Assembly: GCA_041391425.1 (NCBI GenBank)
Contig: JAWKNZ010000019.1
Coordinates: forward strand, 1-63,448
Direction of reading: 5' to 3'
DNA from: JAWKNZ01 sp041391425
GTDB lineage: Bacteria; Bdellovibrionota_B; Oligoflexia; Oligoflexales; JAWKNZ01
Length of the DNA: 63,448 nt
The notes under the pieces: model-generated
Seen by the model: only the letters and a program-made list of their open reading frames with translations
Told to the model about the DNA's origin: nothing
The model's database searches: none
Made by a program: the position numbers and the translations under genes
In this document: in pieces, positions 39,515 through 48,507 of the stretch
Position numbering within the stretch: the first letter of the stretch is position 1
Layout of the letters: each line of letters begins with the position of its first letter

Positions 39515-40531
39515 TTATCTAAAAATATTAATTTTTAGAGTCTGCTTTCCAAGAATCCCTCCGCAAGAAAGAATCACATCGCCGTTATTGAGATATCTTT
39601 GTGAATTTCTTTCATCGGATATGAACTGTTCTTTTAGCGTACGTAATTTACGTTCAAAAATCGAATTTCTGATGCCACGATATAAAATTCCTAGCTTGTC
39701 GTTAAGAGAGGTTGGGGGATTGATGGCCACTCCGCCTGGCGTACCTGTAAGGATTAGATCACCACATTTAAACTCACCTTTAGGTAAAGTCTTGCTAGCA
39801 GGCTTGGAATCGTGCTGCCAAATTTGTGAACGGTGTTTTATAATTTGCTCTTTTATACTGGAAATTCCATGGATCATTGAGGTTGAGCAATCCTGTTGTT
39901 TTAGTATGCCATTGACAAAAAGTTTTAAAGGAAAATTGGGCTTTTCCTGTTTATCGAATTTGGTAAAGGCTGCAGGGATAAAAAAAGGCCCAACAGGTAG
40001 GAAGGTTTCCTGTTCTTTACCTTTTCGGTAGCCAAATTTAGGATCCATGATAATAGGAACTCTATCTGAAATATCGTTGACGAGCACAAACCCTACGGGA
40101 ACACCTTTGCTTCCAAGGACAGCGCCGACTTCGATTTCCCAGTCAAGAAGCATTGATGCATGTGCGTAAACTGTGCTCTTTCCACTGGTTATATTTACAT
40201 TTTTAGGAAAGACTAGAATCTCTTGTGTATTAACTTCATCTCGGTGTAATTGATAATTGAGTCCCATTCCTACAATCTGAGTTGGTTGGGGAATTGGGGG
40301 GAGGAGCATTTCTTCTTTAATCCAGATGGATTTTTGTGATGGCCAAGAAACAAATGCTTTAGAGAGTAATTCAAATGTGTGGCTTGAATAAAAATGTTCT
40401 AGGCAGGTTGCAAGCATACTGTCCAATATATGGCTGACATCGAGGGCCTTGATAGGATATGTAACACTAGCTAGGTCACAAATTCCCCAACGTATTTTAT
40501 GATCGAGGTTGTAGCTAAGGATTTTGAACAT
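39515..40531 (-). CDS. Fumarylacetoacetate hydrolase family protein
   Basis: 338 residues with the FAH fold: QIVGMGLNYQLHRDE, the metal ligands in LDWEIEVGAVLG and VLVNDISDR, and the C-terminal GDLILTGTPGGV. Members hydrolyse or decarboxylate acylpyruvates and ring-cleavage products using Mg2+. The substrate is not known. It faces the same way as the GMC block, 280 bp upstream of it, which would fit a catabolic route ending in a dicarbonyl product, but no shared operon is proven. Frame intact. Confidence 0.9.
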   Translation of the reverse strand: MFKILSYNLDHKIRWGICDLASVTYPIKALDVSHILDSMLATCLEHFYSSHTFELLSKAFVSWPSQKSIWIKEEMLLPPIPQPTQIVGMGLNYQLHRDEVNTQEILVFPKNVNITSGKSTVYAHASMLLDWEIEVGAVLGSKGVPVGFVLVNDISDRVPIIMDPKFGYRKGKEQETFLPVGPFFIPAAFTKFDKQEKPNFPLKLFVNGILKQQDCSTSMIHGISSIKEQIIKHRSQIWQHDSKPASKTLPKGEFKCGDLILTGTPGGVAINPPTSLNDKLGILYRGIRNSIFERKLRTLKEQFISDERNSQRYLNNGDVILSCGGILGKQTLKINIFR

Positions 40532-40725
40532 TTATGCCTTTTTCATCTATTGGTATTTGTGAGATGCTATACAGATTACACCTTATACGCATTCCGTCCA
40601 ATTCGACAGGAATTTGAACTCTTCACTTTTGTCAAAAAATCCGATCATTTTTACTAAGAAATTATATCCAAAATCAGGTGTTAAAGAAGTGTCAAATGCC
40701 CGGCCATCGGTTCGAATCAATTATC

Positions 40726-40828
40726 TGGAATTCCCCAAAAAGATTAGACACTTTTCTATTATGCTAGCTCCTTAAGCAAGTTTGTAACTCGTATTAAGAA
40801 AAGTGTCTAATCTTTTTGGAGAATTCCA
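40726..40828. repeat. 103-bp palindromic element truncating a gene
   Basis: Near-identical inverted arms of about 31 bp: GGAATTCCCCAAAAAGATTA at 40727 and TAATCTTTTTGGAGAATTCC at its far end, each including GACACTTTTC or its complement towards the centre. The last codons and TAG stop of the gene at 40807 lie inside the right arm. Size and arms fit a small transposon derivative. Confidence 0.75.
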
Positions 40829-42228
40829 TCTGCACTTTCAGTAGAATATGCACAATATAGGCGAGTCCATATATGCGCCTTCTCTGTCCATACAATTTTA
40901 CTCCTGCAAGATCTTTTGGCTTTTTCTCTTAGCTCACTAAGTTTATCTCTTTTCAAATGTTGCTCAAGCGGAATACAGGCCGCAATTTTCGCATTTAATG
41001 ACTCTTCTGCTTGTTTAGCCATAAATTCTTTAGTGCTAATTTTTAGTCCAGGAGGGCATTTTGAAAAGCAGGGAGACGAAACCTTTTTATCATTATAGTC
41101 AAAAGAACGTAATATCGATTCATACACAAATTCAAATGCTTTCCAATTGAAGACAGAATTTTTACCGAAAAGCTTCTTACTAAACTCATTAGAAATCATT
41201 TTGTAAATGACATCGTTTGCAGGTCTATCTGAAGAAACATCATAGATACCCCTTTTTTTAAATTTATCCTGTTTATTTTCAGCTTTAACCTCAGCACTAT
41301 TTTTAAATGGTAGCCCTTTAATAAAATATGGATTTCCAAAATCCCGATAAATATGCCCATCACGAAATGGAATTGTAAACTTTGTTCTACTATTAAATGG
41401 TGCAAGGTCTCTGCGAAAAAGATCAAGATAGTTTTTAGTCAAATAAGCAATATGATGCCTTGATTCAAATATCCATAAATCACTATATAAATGGATTTTT
41501 TTTCCAAATAGAGCTTTTGGTATCAAATCATAATAAGTCCTATATTCTCTATGAACTTTGATGATTGAATTATTTAAACATTGATATAATAATTCAATGG
41601 TCTTACGAGTTGGCTTAAACGGTTTAATTTTTCTTATAAATTTAAACTCACGTTTGGCTAGTAACTTTTTCCTGGATTCATTTTCAATTTTTCCCTCACG
41701 TTCTCTCACCAGCCTCTTTTGTCGTAAAAATTCTTTCTGACCTTTTTGAGAGAACTTTTTTGCAAGCAACTTTTGTCCAGTATTTAATAATGCATCTGAA
41801 TATAGATCACAGGAATATTTTGATAAAGTACATGCGAATTCTAAGTAAGCAAGTCCTTGGTGATTATTCTTCTTCGATAAATAATATTCCCCTAACTCAT
41901 TACAGCTTGCCCATACTTTCTTTTTTTTGCAAGAAACATCCAAATTATCTATGAGGTTATCAGAAATTCTATTAAATTCACGAAGCTCCGATCGAGCAAT
42001 ATAGAGACAACTATTACTATGGTGTTGGAGGCAGCCTAATTGAAGCCAGTATGGATCCTCTTTACTTTGAAACAAATCAAAACAGACATCTCCTGCACCA
42101 TTTCTACAAGCTTTTTCAAAATCTTGAACTAAAATACAACTTCCTGAATCCCTCATTAAATAGCATGAAACACCTAATGATGCTCTGACCAAAAACGATT
42201 CATGCGCAGGTTGTTTTGGAAAATACAC
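40807..42228 (-). CDS. Cys-rich hypothetical protein with Sel1-like N-terminus
   Basis: 473 residues. The N-terminal 180 residues show spaced Cys and Ala pairs resembling Sel1/Hcp-like repeats (ACRNGAGDVCF, LQHHSNSCLYIA, ASCNELGEYYL, FACTLSKYSCDLY). The rest is basic and unrecognised. No ATG begins the frame. Upstream in frame lies a hydrophobic segment (SLLIVTGLLILSWVYF), and an ATG 40 residues ahead would join it if one G were removed, giving a membrane anchor. The C-terminus GILQKD is encoded by the palindrome at 40726, so the natural end is lost. Confidence 0.55.
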   Translation of the reverse strand: MYFPKQPAHESFLVRASLGVSCYLMRDSGSCILVQDFEKACRNGAGDVCFDLFQSKEDPYWLQLGCLQHHSNSCLYIARSELREFNRISDNLIDNLDVSCKKKKVWASCNELGEYYLSKKNNHQGLAYLEFACTLSKYSCDLYSDALLNTGQKLLAKKFSQKGQKEFLRQKRLVREREGKIENESRKKLLAKREFKFIRKIKPFKPTRKTIELLYQCLNNSIIKVHREYRTYYDLIPKALFGKKIHLYSDLWIFESRHHIAYLTKNYLDLFRRDLAPFNSRTKFTIPFRDGHIYRDFGNPYFIKGLPFKNSAEVKAENKQDKFKKRGIYDVSSDRPANDVIYKMISNEFSKKLFGKNSVFNWKAFEFVYESILRSFDYNDKKVSSPCFSKCPPGLKISTKEFMAKQAEESLNAKIAACIPLEQHLKRDKLSELREKAKRSCRSKIVWTEKAHIWTRLYCAYSTESADGILQKD

Positions 42229-42442
42229 CCAAGACAGAATTAACAGTCCAGTTACTATTAATAGACTGTGCCTTACAATTTTTATGCTAAAAAGTTTGGA
42301 AATTTTCCATGCCTCTTATTTAAAATCGAAAATTTTATCAAGATCATTTCATTTAGCTTGATCAACGAAATAAATGATATATGTTAAAACAATATAATTC
42401 TACTTCGGGAATATTACAGAATAGAGTAATAATGTTCTTTAC

Positions 42443-42643
42443 TTAACCGACACTTGCCCAAAATTGCCTTTTTAAGGCCTGTCCACTATTCGGTAAATAT
42501 GGATTTCTCTTGAATTTCAGTGTCCTTGTGTCAAAATTCATATTATAGACATTAGAATCTGGAAATAAAATTACCGCAGGATGGGTTCTAAGCGCTAGAG
42601 CAAGCTTTAATGCCCGGTTCTCTGTCGGTTTGACTTGTCCCAT
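42443..42643 (-). CDS. Small hypothetical frame
   Basis: 66 codons from ATG 42643 with GGAAG directly before it. No signal peptide, no domain. It may be a real small protein or a gene fragment; codon use resembles neighbours. Confidence 0.25.
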   Translation of the reverse strand: MGQVKPTENRALKLALALRTHPAVILFPDSNVYNMNFDTRTLKFKRNPYLPNSGQALKRQFWASVG

Positions 42644-42674
42644 CTTCCATAGCAGAGATATGAGATTGACTAGA

Positions 42675-42980
42675 TTAGTTAGTTAAAACACACCCAAAGC
42701 GTTCTGATTGCCACTGAGCTATACTAGTACGCATGAGGTTTGCAACTTTTATTGATTTAGCTTCTTCATTTATTTCAAAAGATAAGGTTGGTAATTTGAT
42801 AGAAAAGCTATTTTCCATGCAGTAATCTTTCGTTTGATGCACTACAAAATAGCATGAACAAAATTCCTTTGCATAGTAACCAGGTAAGAGTTTAAATGGG
42901 CTTCCTGTAAAATAAAAACTAATTCCTATTAGAAATAATCCAATTGTCACAAAATAAGTTAATTTTCTATACTTTTTCAT
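42675..42980 (-). CDS. Membrane-anchored FCSC-motif protein
   Basis: About 101 residues from ATG 42980 (GAGAAAG upstream). One N-terminal membrane helix (LTYFVTIGLFLIGISFYF) then KEFCSCYFVVHQTKDYC, a motif I have seen in short proteins paired with class-C beta-lactamase-like hydrolases, as here: the hydrolase ends 31 bp before this start on the same strand. Four Cys could bind metal or form disulphides outside the membrane. Confidence 0.65.
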   Translation of the reverse strand: MKKYRKLTYFVTIGLFLIGISFYFTGSPFKLLPGYYAKEFCSCYFVVHQTKDYCMENSFSIKLPTLSFEINEEAKSIKVANLMRTSIAQWQSERFGCVLTN

Positions 42981-43010
42981 GTTTTTCTTTCTCAAACGAA
43001 AACGTATTTA

Positions 43011-44075
43011 TTAAGGTTTTTCTAATTCTAAAATATAGGGGATTATTTCTTCTATTTTTGTGGTTTGATTAAATTCTGTTCCTGTTCTTACGACTACCAT
43101 GTTCATATCTGGCACTATAATGATATATTGCCCCATATAGCCTCTTGCTGCATACATGTTTGGTGGTCCAAGCTTCCAGGGGATTTCTTTTTTACTGCCA
43201 TTTTCAATAGGTTGATTTAGCCACCAGCCTAAACCATAAGATCGATTGTTTGGGGTATCATTAGGCAGCCTAGTTGATAATTCAATCCAGCTTTTAGGAA
43301 TAATCTGTTGGTTGTTCCAATTTCCATTGTTTAAATATAAGAGGCCAAAGCGTGCATAGTCTCTGGGAATTGCAAAAATCCCAGTTGCGCCAATAAAAGC
43401 CCCCGATTTATCCCGTTCCCAGGTTACGGATTGCATACCAATCTTTTCGAAGAGGTATATCCAAGGGAAATTTTCTTGTTCACTTTTCTTAACGGCCTTG
43501 TTTAGAGCTGACATTAGCACATTGGTCGCACCACTGACGTATTGAAATTTTTTGCCAGGCTTATCTATCATTCCTAAACTAGCAGTGTATCTGGCGACAT
43601 CCTCGAAGCCTTCAGTGTAAAGCATATTGATGGCATTTGAGGTTATAAAATTGGAATAGGACTCGATCCATTTAATTCCAGATCTCATTTGAATAAGCTG
43701 CAATAGATTAAGATTACTATGTTCTTTTTTGTCGAAGTAAGGTAGTAGGTCTTTAACTTTGGTGTAACGATTGACAATCTTTTCTCCTTCAAGAATACCC
43801 AAAAGCGCGCTGCTAATACTCTTAGTAATGGACCATCCTACGTGTTTCATGTTTCTGTTATAACCGCGGCCGTATCTTTCGTAAATGAGGCAGTTATTAC
43901 GGATAATGACCAATCCATCTGTTTTGCGATTTTCCGAATACAAAAAATTGGCGAATTTTTCTAGATTGGATGCGCTTATACCCTGTGACTCTGGAGAGGC
44001 TTCCTGCCAAGCTTGATCTGGTAGTGGGCAACTGATATGCTCTTTTTCTTTCGAGAATGCGGAGACCTCCCACAA
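43011..44075 (-). CDS. Class-C beta-lactamase-family serine hydrolase
   Basis: At least 354 residues. The S-x-x-K nucleophile is SITKS near residue 83. The Y-x-N-equivalent is YVSGATN near 189, and a C-terminal GYMGQYIIIVPD block fits the family of secreted esterases/DD-peptidases. The start is uncertain: the frame begins at TTG 44075, but it stays open upstream into a signal-peptide-like run (RIYIYLSLILWEVSAFS). There AGGAGG is followed four bases on by ATC (44105), exactly where an ATG is expected. Either a start-codon mutation or a reading error has changed that base. Same operon as the FCSC protein. Confidence 0.85.
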   Translation of the reverse strand: MWEVSAFSKEKEHISCPLPDQAWQEASPESQGISASNLEKFANFLYSENRKTDGLVIIRNNCLIYERYGRGYNRNMKHVGWSITKSISSALLGILEGEKIVNRYTKVKDLLPYFDKKEHSNLNLLQLIQMRSGIKWIESYSNFITSNAINMLYTEGFEDVARYTASLGMIDKPGKKFQYVSGATNVLMSALNKAVKKSEQENFPWIYLFEKIGMQSVTWERDKSGAFIGATGIFAIPRDYARFGLLYLNNGNWNNQQIIPKSWIELSTRLPNDTPNNRSYGLGWWLNQPIENGSKKEIPWKLGPPNMYAARGYMGQYIIIVPDMNMVVVRTGTEFNQTTKIEEIIPYILELEKP

Positions 44076-44175
44076 TATTAGTGATAGGTAGATATAAATT
44101 CTGATAAAACCTCCTAAAATTTTTACTAAATATTGCGAGCGCTCATGTAATTTTATCAGAACGTTTATAGCGTAA

Positions 44176-44470
44176 TTATCCTTCTTTAAAAAGGCTTATT
44201 ATGCTTTTTCCTTTGTCTGTAGTAAGTGTTCGATGAACGGGGCGCTTGTTTGCTATTTCTAGAAGGCGTTGCCTTTGGGTATTATTAAGATCTCCACTTA
44301 TTTCAATGAAATGATCGACAACCTCAATTTTTTGAACTTTATTTAAATGGTTTTTTATCTGTACTGCTATTTTTATTGTGACTTAAGTAAATAGTTACTT
44401 TACCAAGTTTCCAGTTTTTATGGTTGGCGTAAATTCTTAGAGTCATTGCAGTACAGGCTCCGAGCCCACT
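44176..44470 (-). pseudogene. OsmC-family protein remnant
   Basis: Two frames together give GLGACTAMTLRIYANHKNWK, then after a shift near 44355 KVQKIEVVDHFIEISGDLNN, QRQRLLEIANKRPVHRTL and KGKSIISLF. The CTAMTLRMYA-like helix with a Cys and the PVHRTL end are typical of OsmC/YhfA peroxide-detoxifying proteins, though the second catalytic Cys is replaced by Arg here (KRPVH). The N-terminal half is missing and is replaced by the 26-bp-arm palindrome at 44470, beyond which lies an unrelated gene. Confidence 0.82.
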
Positions 44471-44530
44471 TAGATACCATGTAGAAAAGGGTCGCAATTA
44501 TCTAGCGACCCTTTTCTACATGGTATCTAA
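44470..44530. repeat. Perfect 26-bp-arm palindrome
   Basis: TTAGATACCATGTAGAAAAG ... and its exact complement surround a 9-base loop AATTATCTA. It lies 57 bp after the SPW gene stop and cuts the osmC remnant. It could act as a very strong terminator or be an inserted REP-type element. Confidence 0.85.
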
Positions 44531-44587
44531 CTAATCCATATCGCAATAGCTAGGACTTTATTGCGAAATCAGTATGGCTTTATTGGT

Positions 44588-44947
44588 TTAAGCAGACTGT
44601 TCCTTTTGCAAAGCTTCAGGTAGTGCAAAACCTGATGTGATCACGATAGCTAGCCCAACAATTATTGCATTCCATAGGAGAGCTGCCTGATCGGAAAATC
44701 CCAATGCCCATGGAGAGGCAATTAACCAGAGTCCTAAAATCAAACTGAGCCATTCTTCCCATGCTTTAAGTTGTTGTAGTGCCGCACTTGACGAAGCTAC
44801 AAGAATAATCCCAACAATCCAAACATTCCAGTTTGTGCTAGACGATACTCTTGAAAAGTTACTTGCAAGAACCCACGGAGATATAAAAAGCCAAATCCCT
44901 AAAACAACATTTATCCAATTTTCCCATTGTGCATTTTTACTGCTCAT
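44588..44947 (-). CDS. SPW-repeat membrane protein
   Basis: 119 residues with two copies of the SPW unit, each a helix pair: WENWINVVLGIWLFISPWVL near residue 8 and WEEWLSLILGLWLIASPWAL near residue 64. The S-P-W triplet sits in each first helix end. Small four-helix inner-membrane proteins of this type are common; the function is unknown. It ends in a short charged tail. Frame intact, next to the palindrome. Confidence 0.9.
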   Translation of the reverse strand: MSSKNAQWENWINVVLGIWLFISPWVLASNFSRVSSSTNWNVWIVGIILVASSSAALQQLKAWEEWLSLILGLWLIASPWALGFSDQAALLWNAIIVGLAIVITSGFALPEALQKEQSA

Positions 44948-45125
44948 AAAAACCTCCCTTGAATGTTGGTCTAACCGTAAATAGCAGATGCATGTTTTGT
45001 ACCAAAAGATAATCTCTGAAGTTATATTTTATGACCTTGTTTGGCTAAAGTTTTAAAATCGGCTATAAAAACAATACAGTTCTTGTGAAAATCTTGGATA
45101 TTTGCGTTGTGGCGTTCATGTTATC

Positions 45126-45632
45126 TCAGGTAAATATCCTATTTGCATCTCTTGTTATATCTTGTTTATGTATTCCACGTTTTATGAAAAATATTATGAG
45201 TAGACAAAGGATGATGATGCATAGCCCAGAAATTGATAATCCTTTCCAACTATAGATTAAAAATGATGATAATATCGTCCCAATTGCTAGCCCATATGCA
45301 ATATGTCCAATCCAATATCCAACAGCTATGGGAATAAAAAACTTTCTTAATGTTTGAGATGGAATATGAAACTTAGGCTCTTCTACAAAAATATACATAA
45401 GGAGAAACCCATGCGAAGACCCGATAAATGCCGAAACTCCAAGATTGCTTAACAAATTATTGAAGTCAAACCATGAGAGTATAATATAGTATATTGGCGC
45501 AAAAACTATCCCAATTATGGTACATATAACAATTCCACGAGAGAAATATAATTTCGGATTTTTTGTGATACTACTACCAACCATTGATATCATTTCACCA
45601 TGACGAAAGCCATTCCATGTGAATGTAAACAT
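45126..45632 (-). CDS. Multi-pass membrane protein, hypothetical
   Basis: 168 residues with five predicted helices (IVICTIIGIVFAPIYYII, FIGSSHGFLLMYIF, FFIPIAVGYWIGHIAYGLAIG, SISGLCIIILCLLIIFF among them). A basic C-terminal tail faces the cytoplasm. No family recognised. The start could also be Met14 (MISMVGSS). The intergenic stretch towards 45878 is featureless. Confidence 0.55.
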   Translation of the reverse strand: MFTFTWNGFRHGEMISMVGSSITKNPKLYFSRGIVICTIIGIVFAPIYYIILSWFDFNNLLSNLGVSAFIGSSHGFLLMYIFVEEPKFHIPSQTLRKFFIPIAVGYWIGHIAYGLAIGTILSSFLIYSWKGLSISGLCIIILCLLIIFFIKRGIHKQDITRDANRIFT

Positions 45633-45877
45633 AATGGTTATCCAAAAAGGCAGTTGCTAGAATTCCACATAAGAGAATTGAGGTCGTTATTTCCAAGATG
45701 TAATCACTTTCATAGCTATGGGTTTTATTCTATACGCTAAAAGAATTTACCTAGATTAGAAGGAAAGCATTAATGACATGGTATGCAATCCTTATGTAAT
45801 CTACAGCTTACTAAGAAAGCAACAAATATGCCAAAGTGAATGTTTTATGGATTTGAGTTAATACACCGGCAGAAGAC

Positions 45878-46053
45878 ATATATCCGGGATCTGAAATTTT
45901 TTGAAAAACTGTAGTATTTTCACCGGATTCGAAGTTCGCTCGGGTGCTAGGCGCGAGGAGGTGGGAAACCGCAGTGTACATATTGGTGCATGAGGATTTC
46001 CTGACGACGAAGCAACGATGCAACCGGCTAGAAATTCGGATCCGAGATATATA
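45878..46053 (-). repeat. Palindromic repeat family R1, copy C
   Basis: Third long copy, 176 bp, same ends (ATATATCCGGGATCTGAA and TCGGATCCGAGATATATA), same central GTACATATTGGTGCATG with substitutions. It lies in the 850-bp gap 45633-46490, which otherwise shows no gene. Confidence 0.85.
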
Positions 46054-46490
46054 TTTATGAATCTATGAGAAAATTAACTGATTTTCAAAAGATTGAATGG
46101 GAAACATTCTATATGATATCTACATTTTCTTCTATCATGAATACATGCATATAATTACTATGTCCTGAATTTGTTACTATCTATTCTGGTATGATTTAGT
46201 ACACATTCTATTTTGTATATTCTCATTAATAGGGATCATAGTGTATTGAAGTTGCAAGTTTCAAATATTTTGAATTGGAAGGACGATTTGGGCTGTATCA
46301 TAATTGAAGTCGCATCTATCTAACATTTGAAGTAAAATAAGTATGGAAGCGAAGGCTGTGTGTTAAGGTAAGTCAGCTAATGTAGTTATGCAAGACCGAT
46401 GCTAATAAATTTGTTGTTTTATTCATTGTGGTAATTTCCTATGTATGTCACCGAGCTGTTCTGGAACGCATGCAATTCTTGAGGAATATG

Positions 46491-47744
46491 ATGTTAAATA
46501 GGATAATTGTATTTGCTGTTGTTAGCATGCTTGCTTTGGTTGATTTTGCTGCTGAGGCTGGTGCTTGTTTCGATTTTTCAAATTCTTTGTCCTATAAAAA
46601 ATTTCAAGATAGTTTAAAAACAGGTAAAAAGCCACTCGATCAAGTTCTAGAATTATTGTTTCTTAATGGCAAACAGGATAGAAATAATCCGAATTTTGAT
46701 ATCCTTTGGGAATCTGAACAATTAAATTCTTTTATAGAAAACAGGAATCTACGACGCTCTGATCTGAATACGTTGCCAGAAAAAGTGAAAATTGTTGCTG
46801 ATTATGTGGAATCTTATTTACTAAAATATAGAAGTGAAGAATTATTGATCTCTTTGAGGGATTCTGCATGGAGAAAAATCTTGAACATTCATGGATTTCA
46901 ACCTCGAGTAAATGAGACAGCACGGCAAGGATTAGAAAGGCTGAGCTATGAGAATAAAAAAAGGATACTCCAACAAAGTGAATATATCAGTACTCCATCT
47001 ATGCTTAAGGCCGAAAAATTAGTTAACTCGTTAGAGCTATTTTTAGCTCATAATTCCCATATTATGAAAGAAGCTCCTGGCTATCCGATTATTGCACCAA
47101 AGTTGATTGAAGAAATGGGATTGCCTAACTTTTCGGCGACCTCTAAGCCATTTAATAAGTTTATTGGATCAACTGATCATGTTTATTTTTTTATAGGTAT
47201 TAAAAAGAAGGAGGCATCGGCTACCGTAAAATCTGAATATGGAGATTTTGGGGTTGTCGTTGATCATGACTATGCATTCAAGCAAGCATGGGTTTCTCCT
47301 TTTGTTATGTATGTTGATGAGTTAATAGAGGCGACAAAGCAGATTGCACCTAATATATCGCAAAATTTATTTGATAAAAAAGTTACGGTTATTAGTGGAT
47401 TTCAAACTATGAAGCCTGAAGGCAATATCGTCGAAGATAAGCCAGAAATTTTGGCTGCAATGGGCCAATTGCATAAGCTTGATTTTACGCTTTCTGATTT
47501 TGAAAATATCATAAAAACTCAATTACTGATCAAATTGACCGAAATTCAAAGACAGTCACCTGAAGAATTCGATGCATTATTGGCTTCACTTGAAAATAGT
47601 TTGGGCAAGAGTCCTAGGGTTGATAGAGTTCCTGTCATTAGTGAATTAGTTTTTAAGCCCCTTAATATACCGCTCAAATATGAAGGACGTATTCCAGTTG
47701 CAGTTCCAGATAATCAGTTAATTCATTTTAAAAATACAGATTAA
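46491..47744 (+). CDS. Secreted hypothetical protein
   Basis: About 417 residues. Start ATG 46491 has GAGGA five bases upstream; longer frames from 46428 are rejected. Signal peptide LNRIIVFAVVSMLALVDFAAEAGA, cleaved before CFDF. The middle has the segment SKPFNKFIGSTDHVYFFIGI and YGDFGVVVDHDYAFKQAWV, whose spacing faintly recalls ART-like toxins, but no catalytic triad can be assigned. The rest is helical. A hairpin follows. Function unknown. Confidence 0.65.
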   Translation: MLNRIIVFAVVSMLALVDFAAEAGACFDFSNSLSYKKFQDSLKTGKKPLDQVLELLFLNGKQDRNNPNFDILWESEQLNSFIENRNLRRSDLNTLPEKVKIVADYVESYLLKYRSEELLISLRDSAWRKILNIHGFQPRVNETARQGLERLSYENKKRILQQSEYISTPSMLKAEKLVNSLELFLAHNSHIMKEAPGYPIIAPKLIEEMGLPNFSATSKPFNKFIGSTDHVYFFIGIKKKEASATVKSEYGDFGVVVDHDYAFKQAWVSPFVMYVDELIEATKQIAPNISQNLFDKKVTVISGFQTMKPEGNIVEDKPEILAAMGQLHKLDFTLSDFENIIKTQLLIKLTEIQRQSPEEFDALLASLENSLGKSPRVDRVPVISELVFKPLNIPLKYEGRIPVAVPDNQLIHFKNTD

Positions 47745-47851
47745 AATTGGGTGATTTTTTACATGATGCAAGCTATAGCGATCAATTGTCTTGCCGGAAT
47801 GAGAAGTTGATTCGGATTTTTTTATTTATCAAGCTTGAATATACGGAGGAT

Positions 47852-47915
47852 AAGCAAAGGTGATAAAATTCAGTGCTATCTAGTTATTGATGAATTTTAT
47901 CCTAACTCTTTGCTT
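47852..47915. terminator. Bidirectional terminator hairpin
   Basis: Arms AAGCAAAGGTGATAAAATTC and GAATTTTATCCTAAC..CTTTGCTT, with a perfect 11-bp core GATAAAATTCA, between convergent genes. The T/A-rich flanks suit termination on both strands. Confidence 0.7.
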
Positions 47916-47973
47916 TTCAATCACTTAACTTTAAAGCAATAAAAAAATCCAAACTCAGTATTAAAAACATTTT

Positions 47974-48507
47974 TTAATTTTTTGCTGGAGTTTGGTAGAT
48001 ATAATTAAACCACAAGCTTGCTTCTCCTGACACGCTGCCTTTAAATTCGAATTCTAGCAATTCTCGCTCAGATTCGGATTTTGCCATATACGAAAATGAG
48101 TCGTTAGCAAAAATTTCAGAGAGCTCCCTTGAGAAAGCGATGCCCATATTAATTCTTGCTCCAGTTCCATTTGTACGGTTGTAGATATAGGTGCCTAGAT
48201 TATCAGTATCTGCTACTTTATTTATATCAAAGTTACATGAAGTTATAAAATGAGGTGTGGATATTTGTTCACAGCGAAAATTCAAGGCTCCATTTGATAG
48301 GTGGAATGACTTAATTTGTAGGCCTTCAGTGCCTTCGTTTGAGAGTATTATTTCATCAAAAAACTTTGTCAATGGTCCCGAGGGAGAAGTGTCATGGATG
48401 ACCAAAGTGGCCTTAGAGCGATTTGGTGTTGATGTGACGTTTCCAGAAATGTGTGCTAATAAAGGGCTTGATAGGGTGATAAATGGTAACAAAATAAGAT
48501 AGAACAT
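47974..48507 (-). CDS. Secreted hypothetical protein
   Basis: 177 residues from ATG 48507 with GGGAGG seven bases ahead. Signal peptide (MFYLILLPFITLSSPLLA) then a beta-rich domain with two Cys (FRCEQIS, ITSCNF) that may form a disulphide, N-T-G-rich loops and a Phe/Tyr-rich end (LWFNYIYQT). Resembles small exported adhesion-like folds but is not assignable. Confidence 0.65.
   Translation of the reverse strand: MFYLILLPFITLSSPLLAHISGNVTSTPNRSKATLVIHDTSPSGPLTKFFDEIILSNEGTEGLQIKSFHLSNGALNFRCEQISTPHFITSCNFDINKVADTDNLGTYIYNRTNGTGARINMGIAFSRELSEIFANDSFSYMAKSESERELLEFEFKGSVSGEASLWFNYIYQTPAKN

Noticed and set aside
40700..40730. GGTTCGAATC resembling a tRNA T-loop
   Set aside because: No pairing T-stem, anticodon arm or acceptor stem around it.
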